A stretch of 10,855 bases of DNA from Pseudomonadota bacterium. GTDB taxonomy: Bacteria > Desulfobacterota > Desulfovibrionia > Desulfovibrionales > Desulfovibrionaceae. The stretch lies in the NCBI GenBank assembly GCA_023453335.1, contig JAEXTU010000084.1, positions 1 to 10,855 on the forward strand, read 5' to 3'. Below the pieces are notes generated by a model. It saw only the letters and a program-made list of their open reading frames with translations. It made no database searches and was not told where the DNA came from. The first letter of the stretch is position 1. Each line of letters begins with the position of its first letter. Of the stretch, positions 1 through 6,023 are shown in pieces. The position numbers and the translations under genes were made by a program.

Positions 1-2
1 CG

Positions 3-869
3 GGCTCCCAGGAGCTGTCGGCCTCGTCCGAGAACCTGTCCCAGGGGGCCACCGAGCAGGCGGCCTCGGTCGAAGAGGTCTCCTCCTCCATGGAGCAGAT
101 GACCGCCAACATCCGCCAGAACGCGGAGAACGCGGCCCAGACCGAGAAGATCGCCACCCAGTCGGCCACCGACGCTGCGGCCGGCGGCCAGGCGGTGACC
201 GAGACCGTGGGGGCCATGAAGCAGATCGCCGAGTAGATCAGCATCATTGAAGAAATAGCCCGCCAGACCAACCTGCTGGCCCTCAACGCGGCCATCGAGG
301 CGGCCCGGGCCGGGGAGCACGGCAAGGGCTTCGCGGTGGTGGCGGCCGAGGTGCGCAAGCTGGCCGAGCGCTCGGGCGCCGCCGCGGCCGAGATCAGCGA
401 GCTGTCCGCCCGCTCCGTGGCGGTGGCCGAAAAGGCCGGGGAGATGCTCACCAAGATGGTGCCGGACATCCGTAGGACCGCGGAACTGGTGCAGGAGATC
501 GCCGCGGCCAGCCGGGAGCAGGACGCCGGGGCCGAGCAGATCAACAAGGCCATCCAGCAGCTGGACCAGGTGATCCAGTCCAACGCCTCGGCCTCCGAGG
601 AAATGGCCTCCACCTCCGAGGAGCTGTCCTCCCAGGCCGAGCAACTGCAACAGACCATGGGCTTCTTCCACATCGGCGACAACGGCAAGCAGGCCCGGCG
701 CCGGGCCGTGGCCGCGCACGGCGCGCCGCGCAAGAAGCTCGCCGCCGCGCCGCAAGCCAAGGCGCAGCCCAAGGCGCAGGCCAAGGTCCAGGCCAAGCCC
801 GCGGACGCCTCAGGCCTGGCCCTGGACATGGGCGAGGCGGGCGGGGACGAGGAGTTCGAGCGGTTCTAG
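3..869 (+). pseudogene. Methyl-accepting chemotaxis protein, C-terminal part, interrupted by an in-frame TAG
   Basis: This is the cytoplasmic signalling domain of a methyl-accepting chemotaxis receptor, which controls CheA through CheW. The frame is open from position 3 and carries the long heptad-repeat helix, with methylation-region glutamines and glutamates (ATEQAASVEEVSSSMEQM). The near-invariant hairpin tip follows (RQTNLLALNAAIEAARAGEH, about 264-323), then VVAAEVRKLAERS. A TAG at 234-236 lies just before the tip, where related receptors have lysine (IAEKISIIEEIA); one A-to-T change from AAG explains it. Reading frame and codon use stay intact on both sides, so the lesion is recent, a sequencing error, or a recoded amber. 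Beyond the bundle is a K/A/Q/P-rich linker (about 732-809) and a terminal EFERF (852-866), which fits the CheR/CheB tether pattern x-[FYWH]-x-x-[FYWH]. The sensor and membrane parts lie outside the window. cheW follows 134 bp downstream. The family call is very secure; whether it is functional is open. Confidence 0.9.
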
Positions 870-883
870 CCCCCAACCCGGTT

Positions 884-924
884 GCCCGGCCCGGCCTCCT
901 CACCCCTCCGCGGCCGGGCCGGGC
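884..924 (+). other. Long GC-rich stem-loop between MCP and cheW
   Basis: A perfect 13-bp inverted repeat (884-896 GCCCGGCCCGGCC, 912-924 GGCCGGGCCGGGC) encloses a 15-nt loop, 14 nt after the MCP stop codon. No T-run follows, so it is not a classic intrinsic terminator. It could stabilise the 3' end of the MCP mRNA or reduce read-through into cheW. A second, weaker stem (943-948 with 967-972) encloses the 13-bp odd palindrome at 950-962 before the cheW ribosome-binding site. Confidence 0.5.
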
Positions 925-990
925 AGCCGGACTCCTGCCTGCCCCCGGAGGGGAAGTTCCCCGGACCCGGGGCCGTTGAACAAGAGCCGG

Positions 991-997
991 AAGGAGG
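991..997 (+). promoter_or_regulatory. Ribosome-binding site of cheW, deciding a GTG start
   Basis: AAGGAGG, close to the full anti-Shine-Dalgarno match, lies 6 nt before GTG at 1004-1006. No in-frame ATG offers a comparable site, so it fixes the start of cheW. Confidence 0.8.
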
Positions 998-1003
998 CAT
1001 CTC

Positions 1004-1531
1004 GTGGACGACAAGCAAGGCACCGCCAACCAATACCTGACCTTCACCCTGGACCACGAGGTCTTCGCCCTGGACATCGAGTCCGTACGCGAGGTCCTGG
1101 AACTGACCCACATCACCCGGGTGCCCCGCACCCCGGAGTTCATGCGCGGGGTCATCAACCTGCGCGGCCATGCGGTGCCGGTGGTGGACATGCGCAAGAA
1201 GTTCGGCATGCCCTTGGCCGAGGACACGGTGAACACCTGCATCATCATCGCCGAGGTGGCCATGGGCGAAGAGTCCGCGTGCATCGGTGCCCTGGTTGAC
1301 TCGGTGCGGGAGGTCTTCGAGATGGGGGCCGGGGAGATCATGCCTCCGCCGCGCATGGGCCTGTCGGTCAAGACCGACTTCATCCGGGGCATGGGCAAGC
1401 AGGACGAGGAATTCGTCATGATCCTGGACATCAACAAGGTCTTTTCCGAGGCGGAGATGACCTCCCTGGGCCAGGCCGGAACGCCTCCCCCGGCCGGCGA
1501 AGAGGCCCGGGATGTAACAAACGGGCTGTAA
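1004..1531 (+). CDS. cheW: Chemotaxis adaptor protein CheW
   Basis: CheW couples MCP hairpin tips to the histidine kinase CheA in cytoplasmic receptor arrays. The 175-aa product is a single CheW domain of two beta-barrel subdomains. Family signatures visible are the N-terminal strand (YLTFTLDHEVFALDIESVRE, residues 11-30), the receptor-contact region around VPRTPEFMRGVINLRG with the diagnostic NLRGHAVPVVDMR (52-64), and the closing segment EEFVMILDINKVFS (135-148). A tail of about 25 polar and proline-rich residues follows the domain, slightly longer than usual. The start is GTG at 1004, chosen because a strong AAGGAGG (991-997) sits 6 nt upstream. It lies directly behind the MCP gene on the same strand, as expected of a receptor and adaptor pair. 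No other che genes are in the window. Confidence 0.95.
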   Translation: MDDKQGTANQYLTFTLDHEVFALDIESVREVLELTHITRVPRTPEFMRGVINLRGHAVPVVDMRKKFGMPLAEDTVNTCIIIAEVAMGEESACIGALVDSVREVFEMGAGEIMPPPRMGLSVKTDFIRGMGKQDEEFVMILDINKVFSEAEMTSLGQAGTPPPAGEEARDVTNGL

Positions 1532-1606
1532 ATTTTCCACATTTCTTCGCCAAGCCGTCACACGGGGCGGGTAGGTTTCCCCAAACCCGGAAAAGGGGGA
1601 ACCTGC

Positions 1607-1945
1607 ATGACTGCCGACGACAGATTGGAGATTCGGCGCAGCCTTGAGGAGCAGTTGGAGGACCTCACCTCCCGCGAACTGGCCCTTTCCGCCGAATACT
1701 GCCCGGACGAGAACGAGTACGCCTCGCGGGTGTACGAACTGCACGTGTCGGTGTCCCTGCGCGAGCGGGAGAGCCGCATGGTGGCCCGGGTGCAGGCCGC
1801 CCTGCGTCGCCTGGCCGACCCCCGGTACGGGGTCTGCCGGGAGTGCGGCGAGGGCATCGGCCTGCCCCGGCTCAAGGCCAACCCGGTCGCCGAGTACTGC
1901 GTGAACTGCCAGTCGGCCATGGAAGTCCGGCCCCGCGCAGCCTAG
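1607..1945 (+). CDS. Short DksA/TraR-family zinc-finger regulator
   Basis: DksA/TraR proteins insert a coiled-coil hairpin into the secondary channel of RNA polymerase and change initiation, often together with ppGpp. The 112-aa product has a C-terminal four-cysteine finger C77-x2-C80-x17-C98-x2-C101, in the typical C4 DksA spacing, preceded by a charged alpha-helical arm. Aligned by eye with E. coli DksA, the coiled-coil tip motif DxxDxA appears as D34-x-x-E37-x-A39, so the acidic tip is kept with one conservative change. The tip-to-finger distance (43 residues) equals that of E. coli DksA. The protein begins about 37 residues later than E. coli DksA, so the N-terminal helical segment is missing. 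ATG at 1607 has AAAGGGGGA (1592-1600) upstream. It converges with the esterase gene, only 10 bp apart. Family secure; target promoters unknown. Confidence 0.92.
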   Translation: MTADDRLEIRRSLEEQLEDLTSRELALSAEYCPDENEYASRVYELHVSVSLRERESRMVARVQAALRRLADPRYGVCRECGEGIGLPRLKANPVAEYCVNCQSAMEVRPRAA

Positions 1946-1955
1946 CCGTCAATTC

Positions 1956-2621
1956 TCACCGCGACGGCAGCGCCCCCAACCGGCGCAGGGCCGCGGCCAC
2001 ACCCTGGGCCAGCCTGGCGTAGCCCTGGGCATTGGGGTGGAGCAGGTCGTATTTCACGTCGGAGTCGGCGAGCAGGGCGGGGAGCAGGTCGGGCTCCAGG
2101 GAGACTTGGGTGGCCTGGGCCACCCGCGCGTACACAGGGTGGAGCTTCACCCGCAGGCCGGGTTGGGGCACGCCGAGCAGGAGCACCTGGGCCCCGGCCG
2201 CCTGGCAGGCCCGGACCATGGCCGTGAGGTTCTGCTCGGTCTCGGCCTCGGGCTTGCCGCCCAGGAAGTCGTTGCCCCCGTGCTCCAGGATGACCAGGGC
2301 CGGCCGGGCCTGGGCCAGGACCCCGGGCAGGCGGGCCAGCCCGCGCTCGGTGGTCTCGCCGGGCACCCCGGAGCGCAGCACGGCCAGGCCGGTCAGGCTG
2401 GCGAGGAGCTCAGGGTAGGTGAGCCCTGGGGAGGGCTCGAACCCGCCCGCGCCTACCCCGTGGGTGATGCTGTCCCCGAAGGCCAGGACCGTGGCTCCGG
2501 CGGGCAGGGGGGAAAGCCTGGGCCCGGCGTCGCCCGGTCCGCCGCAGGCCGCGGCCAGCAGGAGCAGGGCTCCCAGCAGGGCCGGGAGCAGCCCGGGGCG
2601 GCGTGGCGGGGGAGGGGTCAC
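1956..2621 (-). CDS. TesA-like SGNH/GDSL hydrolase, probable lipoprotein
   Basis: A serine esterase, lysophospholipase or thioesterase of the SGNH superfamily, most like the TesA/arylesterase group. All four blocks are visible in the 221-aa product: block I GDSITHG with nucleophile Ser51; block II SGVPGETT with oxyanion Gly86; block III HGGNDF with Asn117; and block V DLLHPNAQGY with Asp192 and His195 of the catalytic triad. The N-terminus has basic residues, a leucine-rich stretch and ...LLAAAC, giving a probable lipobox with Cys26; the -3 position is Ala or Leu rather than an ideal Leu-Ala-Gly, so plain secretion is possible. The start is GTG at 2621, overlapping the upstream stop as GTGA, so translation is probably coupled to the GGDEF-EAL gene. 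The substrate cannot be read from the sequence. Confidence 0.9.
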   Translation of the reverse strand: MTPPPPRRPGLLPALLGALLLLAAACGGPGDAGPRLSPLPAGATVLAFGDSITHGVGAGGFEPSPGLTYPELLASLTGLAVLRSGVPGETTERGLARLPGVLAQARPALVILEHGGNDFLGGKPEAETEQNLTAMVRACQAAGAQVLLLGVPQPGLRVKLHPVYARVAQATQVSLEPDLLPALLADSDVKYDLLHPNAQGYARLAQGVAAALRRLGALPSR

Positions 2622-5236
2622 AGCAGCGGCGCGCAGCTCTCGTGGTTGGCGAGGAAGTCCTTGAATCCGTCCATGGGCAGGGGCTTGGCCAGGAGGAAGC
2701 CCTGCACGTACTGGCAGCCCTGGTCGCGCAGGAAGGTGAACTGTTCCCGGGTCTCCACGCCCTCGGCCACCACGTCCAGCTTGAAGTTGCGGGCCAGCGC
2801 GATGATGGTGCGCACGATGTTGGCGACGTTCTCGTCGCGGGTGATGTCGCGCACGAAGGACTGGTCGATCTTGAGCGAGCGCAGGGGGAAGTGCCGGAGG
2901 TAGGAGAGGGAGGAGTACCCGGTGCCGAAGTCGTCCACGGCCAGGCCGATGCCGTGCGACGCCAGCTCGCGCAGCTTGTCCACGGTCTTGTCGATGTCGG
3001 TCATCAGGATGGTCTCGGTGATCTCCAACTCCAGGTTGGCGGGGGGCAGGCCGGTGCGCTCGAGGATGTTCAGGATGCGGGCCACCAGGTCCTGTTGCCG
3101 GAACTGCTTGGGCGAGAGGTTAACCGCCATGACCAGGTCGGCGTGCCCGTTCTGGGCCAGGTCGCGGGCGGCTGTGCAGGCCTGCTCCAGGATGGACTCG
3201 CCCAGGGGCAGGATGAGCCCGGTCTCCTCGGCCAGGGGGATGAACTCGGCCGGGCTCACCAGGCTGCCGTCCTCCTGGGGCCAGCGGGCCAGGGCTTCCA
3301 TGCCGCTGATCCGGCAGGTGTGCATGTCCGCCTTGGGCTGGAAATAGGGGATGAGCGCCCCGTTCTCCACCGCCCGGCGCAGTTGGCCCTCCAGGGCCAG
3401 GCGGCGGGTGACGTTCTCGTTCATCTGGGGGGTGAACAGGCGGTAGTCGTTGCGGCCCGCGGCCTTGGCCTGGTACATGGCCAGGTCCGCGTTCTTGATG
3501 AGGGTGTCCGCGTCGCGGCCGTCCTCGGGGAAGAGGGTGATGCCCATGCTGGGGGTGACGAACAGTTCGTGGTTGCCCACGTTCACCGGCGCGGCGAAGG
3601 CCTCGATGACCCGCTGGGCCACGTTCACCACCTCGCGGACGTTCTCCACCTCCTCGATCATGACCACGAACTCGTCCCCGCCCAGGCGGGCTACGGTGTC
3701 CTCCTCGCGCATGAGCTTGAGCAGGCGGTAGGCCACGGACTGGAGCAGCCAGTCGCCCACGATGTGGCCCAGGCTGTCGTTGATGTTCTTGAAGTTGTCC
3801 AGGTCCAGGAAGAGCACCGCCACCTTGCCCGCGACGCGCTGGGCGTGGTGGATGGCCACCGCCAGCCGGTCCTTGAGGAGCAGCCGGTTGGGCAGGCCGG
3901 TGAGGGCGTCGTGGTAGGCCTGGAACCGAATCTGCTCCTCGGATTCCTTGGCCTCGGTGATGTCGTGGAACACGCCCACGTAGTGGGTGGTGTTCCCGGC
4001 GGCGTCCTTGACCGCGCTGATGGACAGCCACTCCGGGTAGGACTCGCCGCTCTTGCGGCGGTTCCATATCTCCCCCTCCCAGCGGCCCTGTTCGATGATG
4101 CCGCGCCACATCTCCTGGTAGAATGCCTCGTCATGGCGGTCGGACTTGAGCACCCGGGGATTCTGGCCCAGCACCTCCTCCTGGGGGTAGCCGGTGATGG
4201 TGGTGAAGGCCGGGTTGACCTTGAGGATGGCGCCGTGCGGGTCGGTGATGACGATGCCCTCCAGGGAGTGCTCGAACACCTCGGCGGCCAGGAGCAGCTC
4301 GGTCTGGGCCTGCTTGCGCTCCTCCACCTCCCGGGTCAGGTCGGCGTTGGCCCGGGCCAGTTCCCGGGTGCGCTCGGCCACCCGCTTCTCTAGGTCGACC
4401 TTGGCCTGGCGCAGCTCGTGCTCCATGGCCTTGCGTTCGGTGATGTCCCGCACGGCGGCGTGCACCATCCGCTGCCCGCCGAAGTGGATGGCGGAGAGCC
4501 GGACCTCCACCGGGAAGGTGCTCCCGTCCTTGCGGCGGTGCCGGGACTCGAAGGTCAGGGGCAGCCTGCCCCAGAATTCCTCCTGGTCCTGGACGTGCCT
4601 GAATTCCACGTCGATGTCCCGCACGGTCATGGCCATGATCTCGTCGCGGGTGTAGCCCAGGGATTCGCAGGCCCGCTGGTTGACCAGCACGAACCGCCCA
4701 TCCAGGCCGCGCACGAAGATGGTGTCCTGGGCCTGGTCCACCAGGGCGCGGAAGCGCTCCTCGCTCTGGGCCAGTTCGGCCTCGGCCTGTTTGCGCTCGG
4801 TGATGTCGCGCACCGCGGCATGGATGACCTGCTGGCCTCCGTACTGGATGGCCGAGAGCCGGACCTCCGCCGGGAAGGCCGAACCGTCCTTGCGGCGGTG
4901 CCAGGCCTCGAAGGTGGCGGGCAGGTTGGCCCAGAAGCGGGATTTGTCGTCGCGCTCCACGGCGTCCTTGTCCAGGTCGGCCACGGACATGGCCAGCAAT
5001 TCCTCCCGGGTGTAACCCAGGGCGTCGCAGGCTATCTGGTTCACCAGGAGGAAGCGCCCCGCGAGGTCGTGCACGAAGATGCTGTCCTGGGCCTGCTCCA
5101 CCAGGGCGCGGAAGCGCTCCTCGCTGAGGCGCAGGTCCTCGGCGGCCTGGAGGTTGACGGCGCAGGAATCCCGTTCCTCGCACTGGGTGCAGCGCCCGGC
5201 AGGCGCGGTGTCGCAGGACGGCTTTTTGCGGGCCAC
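2618..5236 (-). CDS. PAS-PAS-PAS-GGDEF-EAL cyclic-di-GMP signalling protein
   Basis: An 872-aa protein with no obvious membrane segment, predicted to make and/or degrade c-di-GMP. Order: an N-terminal cysteine cluster (C8, C16, C19, C25); PAS/PAC 1 (about 36-150); PAS/PAC 2 (156-270), a near copy of PAS 1; a coiled coil (268-315); PAS/PAC 3 (316-430); GGDEF (437-600) with intact GGDEF at 519-523 and an RxxD inhibitory site at R510-D513; EAL (613-865). The EAL domain keeps the catalytic set: E647-A-L, N706, E738, DDFGTG (D768, D769), K789, E825 and QGF (Q845), so both activities look competent. The start is GTG at 5236; an in-frame stop at 5276-5278 limits any extension, and only a weak AAGAG precedes it. 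Its stop overlaps the esterase start. PAS ligands are unknown; no haem or flavin residue could be recognised. Confidence 0.96.
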   Translation of the reverse strand: MARKKPSCDTAPAGRCTQCEERDSCAVNLQAAEDLRLSEERFRALVEQAQDSIFVHDLAGRFLLVNQIACDALGYTREELLAMSVADLDKDAVERDDKSRFWANLPATFEAWHRRKDGSAFPAEVRLSAIQYGGQQVIHAAVRDITERKQAEAELAQSEERFRALVDQAQDTIFVRGLDGRFVLVNQRACESLGYTRDEIMAMTVRDIDVEFRHVQDQEEFWGRLPLTFESRHRRKDGSTFPVEVRLSAIHFGGQRMVHAAVRDITERKAMEHELRQAKVDLEKRVAERTRELARANADLTREVEERKQAQTELLLAAEVFEHSLEGIVITDPHGAILKVNPAFTTITGYPQEEVLGQNPRVLKSDRHDEAFYQEMWRGIIEQGRWEGEIWNRRKSGESYPEWLSISAVKDAAGNTTHYVGVFHDITEAKESEEQIRFQAYHDALTGLPNRLLLKDRLAVAIHHAQRVAGKVAVLFLDLDNFKNINDSLGHIVGDWLLQSVAYRLLKLMREEDTVARLGGDEFVVMIEEVENVREVVNVAQRVIEAFAAPVNVGNHELFVTPSMGITLFPEDGRDADTLIKNADLAMYQAKAAGRNDYRLFTPQMNENVTRRLALEGQLRRAVENGALIPYFQPKADMHTCRISGMEALARWPQEDGSLVSPAEFIPLAEETGLILPLGESILEQACTAARDLAQNGHADLVMAVNLSPKQFRQQDLVARILNILERTGLPPANLELEITETILMTDIDKTVDKLRELASHGIGLAVDDFGTGYSSLSYLRHFPLRSLKIDQSFVRDITRDENVANIVRTIIALARNFKLDVVAEGVETREQFTFLRDQGCQYVQGFLLAKPLPMDGFKDFLANHESCAPLL
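4421..5140 (-). repeat. Tandem in-frame duplication, 2 x 360 bp, encoding PAS 1 and PAS 2
   Basis: Two adjacent 360-bp units (4781-5140 for residues 33-152, 4421-4780 for residues 153-272) encode two PAS/PAC modules of the same length. They share SEERFRALV, FRRKDG-like (HRRKDGS), EVRLSAI and HAAVRDITERK at matching positions. DNA blocks also match at exactly 360-bp spacing, for example from 4741 and 5101, and from 4441 and 4801. This indicates internal duplication within the gene. Confidence 0.9.
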
Positions 5237-5305
5237 GGGGTGCTCTTTTCGGGTGCTTTGCGGGCGCAGCCGCCTTCACGCGGCGGCCCGTCGCATCCCC
5301 CATTC

Positions 5306-5461
5306 TTACCCAGTTTGCCGGCAAATGAGAAGGGATAATATCCCCCGGCAGGGATGGGGGTTGCCCGGCCGGGACGCCTGCTCCCTGCGGGCAAGCAGCT
5401 CCCGGGCCAGGGTGAGCCCCATGATCCCGGCGCCGACGATGACGGTATGTGCGGTGCGCAT
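5306..5461 (-). pseudogene. N-terminal remnant of an FAD-dependent oxidoreductase (LhgO/DAO-like)
   Basis: A 51-codon frame from ATG at 5461 to TAA at 5306-5308. Its first 26 residues form a beta-alpha dinucleotide-binding start, TVIVGAGIMGLTLARELLAR, with GxGxxG at G10-x-G12-x-x-G15. That is the opening of FAD-dependent oxidoreductases of the DAO type, closest in my reading to L-2-hydroxyglutarate oxidase. After about residue 27 (REQASRPGNPHPCRG...) the similarity ends and the frame soon stops, while the intact enzymes run to about 400 residues. An AAGGA lies about 11 nt before the ATG. The most economical reading is the 5' stub of a gene lost by deletion upstream of the GGDEF-EAL gene. A real small peptide is the alternative, less likely. 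Confidence 0.6.
5314..5344. promoter_or_regulatory. Pair of palindromes in an AT-richer patch, possible operator
   Basis: A perfect 12-bp palindrome TTTGCCGGCAAA (5314-5325) lies 6 bp from the 13-bp odd palindrome GGGATA-A-TATCCC (5332-5344). This is the most AT-rich patch near the start of the GGDEF-EAL gene, about 80-110 bp upstream of its GTG. It could hold that gene's promoter and operator. It also lies within the oxidoreductase remnant frame. No factor is identified, and palindromes this short can arise by chance. Confidence 0.25.
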
Positions 5462-5541
5462 ACGTGAACGTCCTTGCAATGGCGTGCGGAATCAAGTTGA
5501 TAGCCCAGGGCCGGGGCGTTGCCAACCCGCTTACCCCCCTC

Positions 5542-5571
5542 TTGCCATTTTCCCGGGCTTGGGAGGATACT
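5542..5571 (+). promoter_or_regulatory. Candidate sigma70 promoter of the lipoprotein pair
   Basis: TTGCCA (5542-5547, 5 of 6 matches to the -35 consensus) and GATACT (5566-5571, 4 of 6 to the -10) are 18 bp apart. They lie 46 bp upstream of the first lipoprotein start, so a transcript would carry a leader of roughly 40 nt that includes the AGGAGA site at 5606-5611. Confidence 0.4.
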
Positions 5572-5617
5572 GCCCGGCGTCGGGAGTGCGTCCCCGCAAA
5601 CTCACAGGAGACATCCC

Positions 5618-5983
5618 ATGCGCCACCTCACCGTGCCGGCCCTGGCCGCCCTGCTTCTGGCCTTCGCCCTGGGCGGATGCGCCGCGACCCGGCCTACGAC
5701 CCTGGCCGAGGCCCGGAGCTTCTGCAACACCGCCGGAGGCGGCATCTCGGCCGGGGCCAGCGATTCGGGGAGCATGGGCGGGTCCTGCATGGACCAGCTC
5801 AGGATCTGCTCCCGGTTCTTCGACCCCCTGGCCGCGGGAGCGGCCGACCGCGCGGCCTGCCTGGCCCAGTGCGGTGCGGCCAACGCCGAGCTGTTCCACA
5901 CCCACGCCATGGACGACTGTCGCCCGGGCCTGACCCGGGCCAACGACCTGTGCGAGGAATACTGCCGGAGCAATTTCAAGTAG
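5618..5983 (+). CDS. Cysteine-rich lipoprotein, copy A of a tandem pair (unrecognised family)
   Basis: I do not recognise this family. The 121-aa product has a hydrophobic signal segment (about 5-19) and a clean lipobox LGGC with lipidated Cys21; Ala at +2 gives no inner-membrane retention signal, so outer-membrane placement is likely. A Gly/Ser-rich linker (about 40-55) leads to a compact domain. Eight further cysteines (36, 57, 64, 81, 85, 101, 112, 116) suggest four disulfides or metal binding. C81-x3-C85 and C112-x3-C116 form a twin CX3C pattern, and HTHAMDDC carries two histidines (94, 96). The start ATG at 5618 is chosen over upstream starts because AGGAGA (5606-5611) precedes it and the signal peptide then begins correctly. 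Copy B follows after 40 bp. Confidence 0.88.
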   Translation: MRHLTVPALAALLLAFALGGCAATRPTTLAEARSFCNTAGGGISAGASDSGSMGGSCMDQLRICSRFFDPLAAGAADRAACLAQCGAANAELFHTHAMDDCRPGLTRANDLCEEYCRSNFK

Positions 5984-6023
5984 CCGGGAACGGGAGCAGC
6001 CTGCCTGCCCCGGGAGATCCGCC

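Larger units (their letters stand above)
5237..5617. other. 381-bp intergenic region between divergent genes
   Basis: This gap separates the minus-strand GGDEF-EAL gene from the plus-strand lipoprotein pair. It contains a minus-strand oxidoreductase remnant (5306-5461), two palindromes in an AT-richer patch (5314-5344), a small GC hairpin (5269-5274 with 5282-5287, 7-nt loop, no T-run) and a candidate sigma70 promoter (5542-5571) for the lipoproteins. No RNA gene was recognised. Confidence 0.7.

Noticed and set aside
541..1542. Minus-strand frame of about 333 codons opposite MCP and cheW
   Set aside because: Antisense to conserved chemotaxis genes, with low-complexity Arg/Pro composition.
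1574..1587. Small hairpin GGTTT-cccc-AAACC before the dksA-like gene
   Set aside because: Only 5 bp with no T-run and not extendable; too weak for a terminator or riboswitch.
2603..4393. Long plus-strand open frame of about 596 codons opposite the GGDEF-EAL gene
   Set aside because: It is antisense to an unmistakable PAS-GGDEF-EAL gene. Its repetitive Gly/Val/His/Leu composition is what a high-GC complement produces, and no domain is recognisable.
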